Shown piece by piece: positions 1 through 5,914 of a stretch of DNA of 6,020 nt. Position numbers and translations under genes: made by a program. The notes beneath the pieces are model-generated. The model worked only from the letters and a program-made list of their open reading frames with translations. It was not told the DNA's origin and did no database searches. Source of the stretch: Spirochaetaceae bacterium (GTDB lineage Bacteria > Spirochaetota > Spirochaetia > DSM-27196 > SLAA01); the NCBI GenBank assembly GCA_003564775.1, contig PXEI01000359.1, positions 1-6,020 on the forward strand, read 5' to 3'. The number at the start of each line of letters is the position of its first letter. Position 1 is the first letter of the stretch.

Positions 1-1
1 C

Positions 2-1738
2 ATTGTGTTCGCCACCGACCCACACCAGAGTGAGTATTTGGCCGCACATTGGCAGCATCGATCCTGGTTGTCCGGCTTCACTGGTTCGGCAGGGACGGTG
101 GTAGTAACAGCCGATGAGGCCGGTCTCTGGACCGACTCCCGCTACTACCTTGAGGCTGAACAGGTACTTGCCGGGGGGCCAATCACCCTCCATCGCCAAG
201 ATGAACCGGGTGTACGCAGCTACACTGAGTATCTCTGTGGCAGTCTAAAACCCGGGGCGGCGGTCGGTTGTGACGCAGCGTGCCTCTCTCTTTCGCAGCA
301 ACGAGTCCTGACCGGACGTCTGAACGAGGTCGGCATTCGACTCAGACCGGGCAATGACCTGCTGGGGCCGCTGTGGGAGAATCGCCCAGCTCTTCCGAGC
401 TCTCCCGCCTATGCCTTGGAGGCCGAGTTTCTGGGCGAAACCCGTAGTGACAAGCTCAACCGCTTGCGGGCTTCCTCCCCGGTAGCCCCGGATGCGGAGT
501 ACTTTGTCACCGCGCTTGATGAAATTGCCTGGCTGCTCAATGTGCGGGGCAAAGACATCCCATATAACCCATTAATTGTGTCATATCTTGTAGTACATTC
601 CACCGGTGCGACCTGGTTTGTAGATGAGAAAAAACTCAACGCACAGCTTAAGAACGAGCTTCAGCTCGACTCGGTCAGTATTGCTCCCTACGAGGACGCT
701 CGCGAGTTCATTGCCGACCTGCCCGAGTCCGCCATCGTTGTAGTCGACCCTCACTCCTTTTCCTGCATGATGGCCGATGCCGTCCCGCACGCCACTCGTT
801 TGGTCGAGCACCCAAACGGAGTTGCCAGCCTCAAGGCAATCAAGACCGAACGCGAGATAGAGCTACTACGTGGCTGTATGGAGCGCGACGGCGCGGCACT
901 GTTACGATTTCTGCGCGCAGTGGAGGAGGCGGCACCACGCGCGGAGCTTACCGAGCTCAGCGCCGCAGCCCTGCTGCGTGAACTCCGTTCTGCCGACTCG
1001 CGTTTTGTGGAAGAGAGCTTTGCAACCATCTCCGGATATCTTGAACACGGAGCGGTAGTGCATTACTCGGTAACAGCCGAGAGCGCGCTGACCTTGAAGG
1101 CCGAGGGGCTGTACCTCATAGATTCCGGCGGCCATTACAAAGACGGCACGACCGATATCACCCGAACGCTCAGCCTTGGGCCTCCGACCGAGGAAGCTCG
1201 GCACGACTTCACGCTTGTACTCAAGGGCCATATTGCATTGGCTCGCTTGTCTTTTCCCTCCGGAGCCACCGGCACGCATATTGATGCTGTCGCACGGCTG
1301 TCACTATGGAAGGAGGGGCGCAACTACGGCCATGGTACCGGCCACGGCATTGGGTTCTTCCTGAACGTACATGAAGGGCCACATCGGATCAGCCCCACGC
1401 TCAACGCAACTCCGCTTGAACCCGGTATGCTCATTTCAAATGAGCCTGGCCTATATCGCCCGGGCAGGTACGGCATTCGAATTGAAAACATTGTGGTCGT
1501 ACAAAAGGACAAGCAGACAGAGTTCGGTGAGTTCCTGTCGTTTGAAACCCTCTCCTTGTGTCCGCTTGACCAGCGTCTTATTGATACATCGCTACTCAAT
1601 GAAGACGAGATCATCTGGATTGATGAGTATCACGAACGTGTCCGGGAACGCCTCTCGCCCCACCTGACGAGCCAGGAAAATGAGTACCTCCAGGCAAAGA
1701 CCCAACCGCTGCGAACTACATCAAGGAGCACCTCATGA
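2..1738 (+). CDS. Xaa-Pro aminopeptidase (aminopeptidase P, M24B family), 5' end cut by window
   Basis: Metallo-aminopeptidase that removes an N-terminal residue preceding proline; no signal peptide is visible in the part present, so probably cytoplasmic. The frame is open from base 2 (Ile, then GTG at 5). That GTG is not taken as the start, because the peptide around it (VFATDPHQSEYL) matches an internal N-terminal-domain segment of long aminopeptidase P proteins; roughly 25 residues are probably missing. Numbering from the GTG, two creatinase-type N-terminal domains span about 1-115 and 130-265, the pita-bread catalytic domain about 275-505, and an aminopeptidase P C-terminal domain about 510-570. 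Expected dinuclear metal ligands are all present: D373 and D384 (DSGG...DGTTD), H447 (HGTGH), E480 (SNEPG) and E494 (RIEN), with H456 matching the catalytic histidine in NVHEGP. Spacing agrees with human XPNPEP1. Its TGA overlaps the pncB start by 4 bp. Enzyme class is secure; physiological substrates are unknown. Confidence 0.95.
   Translation: MVFATDPHQSEYLAAHWQHRSWLSGFTGSAGTVVVTADEAGLWTDSRYYLEAEQVLAGGPITLHRQDEPGVRSYTEYLCGSLKPGAAVGCDAACLSLSQQRVLTGRLNEVGIRLRPGNDLLGPLWENRPALPSSPAYALEAEFLGETRSDKLNRLRASSPVAPDAEYFVTALDEIAWLLNVRGKDIPYNPLIVSYLVVHSTGATWFVDEKKLNAQLKNELQLDSVSIAPYEDAREFIADLPESAIVVVDPHSFSCMMADAVPHATRLVEHPNGVASLKAIKTEREIELLRGCMERDGAALLRFLRAVEEAAPRAELTELSAAALLRELRSADSRFVEESFATISGYLEHGAVVHYSVTAESALTLKAEGLYLIDSGGHYKDGTTDITRTLSLGPPTEEARHDFTLVLKGHIALARLSFPSGATGTHIDAVARLSLWKEGRNYGHGTGHGIGFFLNVHEGPHRISPTLNATPLEPGMLISNEPGLYRPGRYGIRIENIVVVQKDKQTEFGEFLSFETLSLCPLDQRLIDTSLLNEDEIIWIDEYHERVRERLSPHLTSQENEYLQAKTQPLRTTSRSTS
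1723..1728 (+). promoter_or_regulatory. Ribosome binding site of pncB, inside the aminopeptidase gene
   Basis: AAGGAG lies 6 nt before the ATG at 1735 and within the last codons of the upstream gene. With the ATGA stop/start overlap this fixes the pncB start and suggests translational coupling, with terminating ribosomes supplying the next gene. Confidence 0.85.
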
Positions 1739-3177
1739 AAAAATCAGGGCTACTGACGGATCTGTATGAACTCACAATGGCGCAAGGGTATCTGCTCCAC
1801 GATAGAAACCCTCAGGTAGTATTTGATATGTTTTTTCGCCGACAGCCCTTCGGCGGAGGCTACAGCGTTTTTGCCGGACTCAACGACCTCATTGACGATC
1901 TTGAAGAGCTCAGTTTTTCGGCCGAGGATATTGCGTACCTCGAAAGCACTGGGCTTTTTCACCAGAAGTTTCTCGACTACCTGGGTGAGTTCAAGTTCAC
2001 GGGCGATCTCTACGCAATGCGGGAAGGCACTACCGTTTTCCCGGGCGAACCACTGCTTCGCGTCCATAGTTCACTGATCGAGGCCCAGCTAATCGAAAGC
2101 CGGCTTCTTAATCAGGTCAACTTTCAGACTCTCGTAGCAACCAAGACGGCACGGGTGTATCTGGCAACCGGCCGAGGAAAGCTAATGGAGTTCGGGTTAC
2201 GCCGCGCGCAGGGACCGGATGGGGCGATGTCGGCCAGTCGTGCCGCCTATATCGGAGGCGCTGGAGCAACCTCAAATACCCTTGCTGGCAAGGAGTTTGG
2301 AATCCCGACAAGCGGCACCATGGCACACTCCTGGATCATGGCCTTTGACACGGAGCGAGAAGCATTTGAACGCTACGCGGAGCTGTATCCTGACAAGTCA
2401 ATTCTGCTCATCGACACCTACGACACCTTACGAAGTGGAATAGCCAACGCAATTGAGGTTGGACTTGAGCTCAAGAAAAAGGGGCGCTCTTTTGGTGTCA
2501 GGCTCGACAGCGGCGACATTCAGTACCTGAGTAGAAGAGTGCGCGAACGGCTGAACGCTGCCGGTCTGGAAGATGCAGTTATTGCCGTTTCAAACGAGCT
2601 TGATGAGACAATCATCGAGCAGCTGGTTGCCCATGGTGCACCAGTTGACCTCTGGGGAGTGGGAACGAGCCTGGTGACCGGTGGTTCAGACTCGTCATTA
2701 ACCGGCGTGTACAAACTCGCTGCAAAAGAAACAGGCGACGGTTTTGAACCCACAATGAAGGTCTCGGACAACCCAAGTAAGACAACTAATCCCGGGGTTA
2801 AACAGGTGCATCGCTTTTATGCGCGGGACAATACTCCCATTGCCGATCTCGTGTCCTTTGAGGATGAGACCTGGACACCAGGTGAGTACGTCTCTTTCTT
2901 TCACCCCGACACCGACTACCGTTGCTTTCGGCTCCATGAATGGATTAAGGCGGTGCCTCTCCTCCAACCACACATGAAGGGAGGTAAGCGCATTGGGGAA
3001 GCCGAGTCGCTCACTCAGATGCGGAACCGGGCGCTATCGAGTCTTGAAGAGTTCGATGACTCCTTCAAGCGCCTCATCAACCCTCACATCTACCGGGTCT
3101 CCATTACCGAGGCCATGAAACAAGTCAAGTTAAAGACCGTCAACCGCTTCCTGGATGCCCGTCCGGTGGATGAGTGA
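1735..3177 (+). CDS. pncB: Nicotinate phosphoribosyltransferase
   Basis: Cytoplasmic enzyme that joins nicotinate to PRPP, forming nicotinate mononucleotide with coupled ATP hydrolysis; it is the entry step of the Preiss-Handler NAD route. The 480-residue product begins with the family hallmark TDLYELTMAQGY (residues 8-19) followed by FDMFFRRQPFGGGY (30-43). GTMAHSW (194-200) contains H198, the counterpart of the histidine phosphorylated in the Salmonella enzyme. IDTYDT (226-231), RLDSGD (256-261), SNELDE (286-291) and GVGTSLVTGG (308-317) are the usual barrel and phosphate-binding motifs. Length is full for the longer bacterial form, and no lesion is seen. The ATG overlaps the stop of the aminopeptidase gene and has AAGGAG 6 nt upstream, so the two form an operon. 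The gene converges on pncA, whose product makes its substrate. NAMPT and quinolinate phosphoribosyltransferase are distant relatives, but the TDLYELTMAQGY start and GTxxH motif favour nicotinate. Confidence 0.96.
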   Translation: MKKSGLLTDLYELTMAQGYLLHDRNPQVVFDMFFRRQPFGGGYSVFAGLNDLIDDLEELSFSAEDIAYLESTGLFHQKFLDYLGEFKFTGDLYAMREGTTVFPGEPLLRVHSSLIEAQLIESRLLNQVNFQTLVATKTARVYLATGRGKLMEFGLRRAQGPDGAMSASRAAYIGGAGATSNTLAGKEFGIPTSGTMAHSWIMAFDTEREAFERYAELYPDKSILLIDTYDTLRSGIANAIEVGLELKKKGRSFGVRLDSGDIQYLSRRVRERLNAAGLEDAVIAVSNELDETIIEQLVAHGAPVDLWGVGTSLVTGGSDSSLTGVYKLAAKETGDGFEPTMKVSDNPSKTTNPGVKQVHRFYARDNTPIADLVSFEDETWTPGEYVSFFHPDTDYRCFRLHEWIKAVPLLQPHMKGGKRIGEAESLTQMRNRALSSLEEFDDSFKRLINPHIYRVSITEAMKQVKLKTVNRFLDARPVDE

Positions 3178-3196
3178 GCCGAGCGGCGTAGAACCA

Positions 3197-3856
3197 CTAC
3201 ACGCCCAGTAGATGTCGCAGGTCACTGGAACCTATACAACGCACTCCGGCCTCTGTCATGTCGTGCAACGCCGAATCTACCGAGCCCTCCGGTATATCAA
3301 CGCCGCGGCAGGCGTCTTCAATCAAGTACGTCTCAAATCCGCACTTCACCGCATCCAACGCGGAGAACTTCACGCACACATCGGTGGCAAGCCCGCAAAT
3401 GAAGACCCGCGAAATACCATGAGTACGCAGATACCCCTCAAGCCCGGTGGGGGTGGCATGATCATTCTCAAGAAACGCCGAGTATGAATCAAGCTCGCGA
3501 TTTGCTCCCTTGTGAAGCACCATAGTCACAGGGCGTTGATCGAGCTCCGGATGCAAACTCGCTCCGGGTTCTCCCTGTATGCAGTGTTCCGGCCACAGTA
3601 CCTGATGCCCGTGACTGAGCTCGGTTGTTTCGAATGGGGCCTTCCCATGCCTCGACGCAAAAGAAACGTGCCCCTTTGGATGCCAGTCCTTGGTGGCAAC
3701 CACAATAGCAAAGTCGGGTGCTATCGCGTTTACTACTGGAATAATCATATCTCCCTCGGAGACAGCTAAGCTCCCTCCCGGGCAAAAATCATTCTGAACA
3801 TCAATTATCAACAAGGCTTCATGCTTGGCTTTCCGTGAGTTTTGCGTGTCCGCCAT
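3197..3856 (-). CDS. pncA: Nicotinamidase (pyrazinamidase-type cysteine hydrolase)
   Basis: Cytoplasmic hydrolase that converts nicotinamide to nicotinate and ammonia, feeding PncB; members of the family also hydrolyse pyrazinamide. The 219-residue product aligns along its whole length with E. coli-type PncA. The catalytic triad is D19 (IDVQNDF), K116 (LHKG) and C161 (GLATDVCVKF). Metal ligands are D57 and H59 in TKDWHPKGHVSF and H91 in WPEHC. The cis-peptide segment GLATD before the nucleophile and the DACRGV segment (181-186) are also typical. The ATG at 3856 is preceded by GGAGGTG with a 4-nt gap, and the IDVQNDF motif begins about 18 residues in, as expected. It is transcribed alone, towards pncB, with 19 bp between the two stop codons. 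The isochorismatase superfamily is broad, but the WPEHC and HKG contexts point to nicotinamidase specifically. Confidence 0.95.
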   Translation of the reverse strand: MADTQNSRKAKHEALLIIDVQNDFCPGGSLAVSEGDMIIPVVNAIAPDFAIVVATKDWHPKGHVSFASRHGKAPFETTELSHGHQVLWPEHCIQGEPGASLHPELDQRPVTMVLHKGANRELDSYSAFLENDHATPTGLEGYLRTHGISRVFICGLATDVCVKFSALDAVKCGFETYLIEDACRGVDIPEGSVDSALHDMTEAGVRCIGSSDLRHLLGV

Positions 3857-3860
3857 GGTG

Positions 3861-3867
3861 CACCTCC
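3861..3867 (-). promoter_or_regulatory. Ribosome binding site of pncA
   Basis: On the - strand GGAGGTG sits 4 nt before the ATG at 3856 and decides that start. A second purine-rich motif, AGGAG (3876-3880), lies further upstream and would suit an out-of-frame ATG at 3869 (see findings). CATGG (3866-3870) can pair with CCATG (3854-3858), which would place most of the ribosome site in the loop. Confidence 0.75.
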
Positions 3868-3892
3868 ATGTTTTTCTCCTGGGCCCGCCCTT

Positions 3893-3898
3893 AATATA
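3893..3898 (-). promoter_or_regulatory. Candidate -10 element of the pncA promoter
   Basis: Reading the - strand, TATATT matches the sigma-70 -10 consensus at 5 of 6 bases and lies about 37 nt before the pncA ATG, which would leave a leader of roughly 30 nt. The sequence 17 bp upstream (CTCGTT on the - strand) is a poor -35 box, so the promoter is either weak, activator-dependent or misplaced. The call is based on position and base composition only. Confidence 0.4.
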
Positions 3899-3971
3899 CT
3901 AGGATCCCACGAAAAAACGAGGAACACTGTGTAGCATACATGACGGAAACTACGTGGAAGCAACCCATGCC

Positions 3972-3986
3972 TCGGCCCGCGGCCGA
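3972..3986. repeat. GC-rich 6-bp palindrome with 3-nt centre
   Basis: TCGGCC (3972-3977) and GGCCGA (3981-3986) are perfect inverted copies around CGC. On the + strand the stem is followed by CAATTTTCTT. This vaguely resembles a short terminator, but no + strand gene ends here. It lies just before the candidate -35 box at 3995, so a protein-binding site is equally possible. Confidence 0.4.
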
Positions 3987-3994
3987 CAATTTTC

Positions 3995-4024
3995 TTGACC
4001 TTGCTTTACGAAGGGTGCTTAAAT
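3995..4024 (+). promoter_or_regulatory. Candidate sigma-70 promoter for the small protein/symporter operon
   Basis: TTGACC (3995-4000, 5 of 6 consensus bases) and TTAAAT (4019-4024, 4 of 6) are 18 bp apart. Transcription would start near 4031, giving a leader of about 48 nt. An alternative -10 is TATGAT at 4039-4044 (5 of 6), but it has no good -35 box at 16-18 bp. Both options put the 9-bp inverted repeat at 4028-4054 over the promoter or its start point. Confidence 0.5.
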
Positions 4025-4027
4025 GCT

Positions 4028-4054
4028 ATCTGTACTAGTATGATGAGTACAGAT
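4028..4054. promoter_or_regulatory. Perfect 9-bp inverted repeat over the promoter/start region: possible operator or leader hairpin
   Basis: ATCTGTACT (4028-4036) and AGTACAGAT (4046-4054) are exact reverse complements separated by 9 nt (4037-4045). The 27-bp dyad follows the candidate -10 at 4019 and encloses the alternative -10 TATGAT (4039-4044). It ends 10 nt before the ribosome site of the small membrane protein gene. A regulator bound here would block transcription; alternatively the RNA could form a 9-bp hairpin at the 5' end of the message. No U run follows, so it is not a standard intrinsic terminator. No known regulator was recognised. Confidence 0.6.
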
Positions 4055-4064
4055 GGTGCATAAG

Positions 4065-4071
4065 AAAGGAG
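4065..4071 (+). promoter_or_regulatory. Ribosome binding site of the small membrane protein gene
   Basis: AAAGGAG lies 7 nt before the ATG at 4079. This strong, well-spaced site supports translation of the short reading frame that follows. Confidence 0.8.
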
Positions 4072-4078
4072 CATAGGT

Positions 4079-4312
4079 ATGCGTGAAGTTATGGAACACA
4101 CCGCTGGCAAAATCTACCTCACCTACTTGGCGGCGACTATCGTCGGTATGGTGGTGGCTATTGTTCGCGGCGCTATGAGCGTCCCCGAGGGTGGAGAACC
4201 CTTTCTCTTGTTCGGTTGGATGACGGCCCCACTTGTGGCTGGTGTAATTTTCGTCTTGCTATGGTTGGTTGGGTACCTCGTGTACTTCTTTAAATTCTGG
4301 CCGTATCGCTGA
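4079..4312 (+). CDS. Small two-helix membrane protein, probable accessory partner of the SSS symporter
   Basis: A 77-residue hydrophobic protein with two predicted membrane helices, about residues 13-31 (YLTYLAATIVGMVVAIVRG) and 47-71. They are joined by a short loop containing SVPEGGEP, and the chain ends in a short aromatic/basic tail (FKFWPYR). Both termini are probably cytoplasmic: the N-terminal end has charged residues and the C-terminal end is basic. It has a strong ribosome site and lies 33 bp before the symporter gene on the same strand, so the two are very likely co-transcribed. The size, topology and position resemble YhdT (DUF997, beside PanF), YjcH (DUF485, beside ActP) and DUF3311 proteins, which sit next to SSS transporters. 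No family-specific signature was recognised, so the partner role is inferred from context. It is a real gene rather than a chance frame, given its ribosome site, composition and spacing. Confidence 0.8.
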   Translation: MREVMEHTAGKIYLTYLAATIVGMVVAIVRGAMSVPEGGEPFLLFGWMTAPLVAGVIFVLLWLVGYLVYFFKFWPYR

Positions 4313-4331
4313 TACAGCACATCGCTACTAC

Positions 4332-4337
4332 GAGGAG
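4332..4337 (+). promoter_or_regulatory. Ribosome binding site of the symporter gene
   Basis: GAGGAG lies 8 nt before the ATG at 4346 in the 33-bp gap after the small gene. No promoter or terminator is apparent in that gap, which supports one transcript. Confidence 0.75.
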
Positions 4338-4345
4338 CTCAAACT

Positions 4346-5881
4346 ATGATTTTTGATATCGCTGTACTCACCATCTTTGGGTTGATCATCATTGGCATGG
4401 CCGCCTATGGATACAAGATTTCAGCCAAGACCGCCGAGGACTACATGCTGGGTGGTCGAACCATCGGCGTTGTGGTCATGTTCTTTTTCGTGCTGTTCGC
4501 TATATCGTCCAGTTGGACCTTCTATGGCTTCCCAGGACTCTTGTACCTGGAAGGCCCAGGATACGTTTTCTTCATCTGGGGTTCGGTAGCCGGATTCGCC
4601 GGGCTTTACATGTTCCTTGGGCCGCGCATCTGGGCACTCACTAAGATGAACCGCTTTCTTTCACCTGTCGAGGCGCTGGGTGAGCGCTATGAGTCCAAGA
4701 CGCTTCGTCTGGTGCTTGCCATAAGCATTCTGGCCTTCATTGTGCCGTATGTCGGCATTCAACCATTGGGCGTCGGCGCTGGCTTCCAGGCCCTTACCGG
4801 ACTCCCGGCACTCTGGGGTGCTATTTATACCGCAGTGCTGCTGATTTTTCTCGTTCTGCTCGGGGGCATGCGAATTGTTGCCTGGGTGAATATCTTCCTG
4901 GGAATTGTTTACGTTACTGCTCTCATGGGTTCGATGTTGTGGATTGTTAATGTCGCTCTACCAGGCGGCTTGCCTGGTGCGGCAACAGCCATCCTGGAAA
5001 CACAACCGGAGTTGCTGTCGGCGCCCGGACCACGAGGTACCTTTACCCCGGTACTCATGGGGGGAACCTTCATTGTTGGTCTACTGGCGTTCAGCTGGCC
5101 GCATGTCGTTATTGGCGCCATGACCGCGCGCGACAAGAACCTCTTCAAATGGTTTCCATTGCTGATTTTCGTCTTTGGTGGTCTCTTCTTCTACATCATT
5201 CCCTTTATCTGGGGTTCTTTGGTAGCACCGGCAATTATGCCACTTGAGGCACTCACCGCTCGCGCGGCCGAACTTGGAACAAGCGTAGAAATTGAAGCGG
5301 ATCGTGTAGTTCAAACAATTATTGTTCAGGAACTACCCGGCTGGTTCGGCGTGTTTGTGCTCATGGGCGTTATCGCCGCAGCCGTTTCTACGGCCGCAGT
5401 TCAGCTTATGACCTCAAGCGTTATTGTTGCTCGCGACGTAATTCAGGGCGTGTTCAAGCCGGATGCAGATGACAGAGAAGTCACCCGCTGGGCCCGATGG
5501 AGCGTTATAGGAATTGTTATCCTCAGCCTCAGTATCTCGGTCATTGATACCGGAGCCATGGCCCTATACCTGACAGACGTCTCTATCCCCGGTTTTGCAC
5601 AGTGGTCCCCGGCCTTGGTCGGTGGATTACTCTGGAAACGCGGTACCCGACAGGGGGCCATTGCCGCAACCGTGGTAGGCGTAGTCTACCTGGTGCTGGG
5701 CTTGCTCATCACCCCGGGTGGTAGCCGCGTCCTTTTGCTGGACCTGCACCCGATTGTACCAACACTCTTGGTGAATACCATTGTCTACATCGTGGTGAGC
5801 TTGCTTACCCCGGCGCCCAGCGAGGAAATTCAGACCCAGTTTTTTGACGAAGTCGACGAGTTCCTGCGCTCCGAAAGCTGA
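4346..5881 (+). CDS. Sodium:solute symporter (SSS) family transporter, substrate unknown
   Basis: A 511-residue polytopic inner-membrane protein with about 13 hydrophobic helices, the usual SSS length and topology, expected to couple solute uptake to a cation gradient. Family landmarks in order are EDYMLGGRTIG (31-41), WTFYGFPGLLYLEGPGY (57-73), GGMRIVAWVN (173-182), and IAAAVSTAAVQLMTSSVIVARDV (343-365). In the last, S348/T349 correspond to the Na2-site residues S340/T341 of PutP. GLLWKRGTRQGA (427-438) is a near match to the second PROSITE SSS signature. The cytoplasmic tail (about 489-511) is acidic. Some positions differ from PutP/SGLT: the aspartate of the usual WTDxxQ is replaced (WVNIFL), and the position of PutP D55 appears to be I53. 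Substrate cannot be assigned from sequence: acids, amino acids, sugars and vitamins are all known for this family. It lies in a probable operon with a small membrane protein before it and an unidentified gene 33 bp after it. Confidence 0.92.
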   Translation: MIFDIAVLTIFGLIIIGMAAYGYKISAKTAEDYMLGGRTIGVVVMFFFVLFAISSSWTFYGFPGLLYLEGPGYVFFIWGSVAGFAGLYMFLGPRIWALTKMNRFLSPVEALGERYESKTLRLVLAISILAFIVPYVGIQPLGVGAGFQALTGLPALWGAIYTAVLLIFLVLLGGMRIVAWVNIFLGIVYVTALMGSMLWIVNVALPGGLPGAATAILETQPELLSAPGPRGTFTPVLMGGTFIVGLLAFSWPHVVIGAMTARDKNLFKWFPLLIFVFGGLFFYIIPFIWGSLVAPAIMPLEALTARAAELGTSVEIEADRVVQTIIVQELPGWFGVFVLMGVIAAAVSTAAVQLMTSSVIVARDVIQGVFKPDADDREVTRWARWSVIGIVILSLSISVIDTGAMALYLTDVSIPGFAQWSPALVGGLLWKRGTRQGAIAATVVGVVYLVLGLLITPGGSRVLLLDLHPIVPTLLVNTIVYIVVSLLTPAPSEEIQTQFFDEVDEFLRSES

Positions 5882-5903
5882 AGAGCAACAGAATACGATA
5901 CCC

Positions 5904-5909
5904 AGGAGG
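5904..5909 (+). promoter_or_regulatory. Ribosome binding site of the gene cut by the right edge
   Basis: AGGAGG lies 5 nt before the ATG at 5915. Another ATG at 5911 is only 1 nt away from it, too close to be used, so 5915 is the preferred start. Confidence 0.75.
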
Positions 5910-5914
5910 TATGC

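Noticed and set aside
5..7. GTG as the real start of the aminopeptidase gene
   Set aside because: The frame is open further upstream to the window edge, no ribosome site can be seen, and the peptide around it matches an internal motif of the family's N-terminal domain, so the gene is simply truncated by the window.
902..1279. 125-codon frame on the - strand inside the aminopeptidase gene
   Set aside because: It lies wholly over the conserved catalytic-domain coding sequence, has no ribosome site that stands out, and encodes no recognisable motif, so it is a shadow of the real gene.
3185..3205. Imperfect hairpin (GGCG+TAG / CTA+CGCC with a 2-nt bulge) in the pncB-pncA gap as a bidirectional terminator
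   Set aside because: The stem is short and bulged and has no T run on either strand; it also includes the pncA stop codon. It may be chance.
3212..3487. 91-codon + strand frame opposite pncA
   Set aside because: It is antisense to conserved nicotinamidase motifs including the catalytic cysteine region, has no plausible ribosome site and an unremarkable composition.
3857..4078. A riboswitch (for example an NAD-related or other vitamin-sensing element) in the divergent spacer
   Set aside because: The leaders implied by the candidate promoters are only about 30 and 50 nt, with a single simple hairpin and no recognisable conserved core of a known class.
5911..5913. ATG at 5911 as the start of the last gene
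   Set aside because: Only 1 nt separates it from AGGAGG, and its frame gives a Cys/Arg-rich, unnatural peptide; the ATG at 5915 has correct spacing and a normal-looking product.
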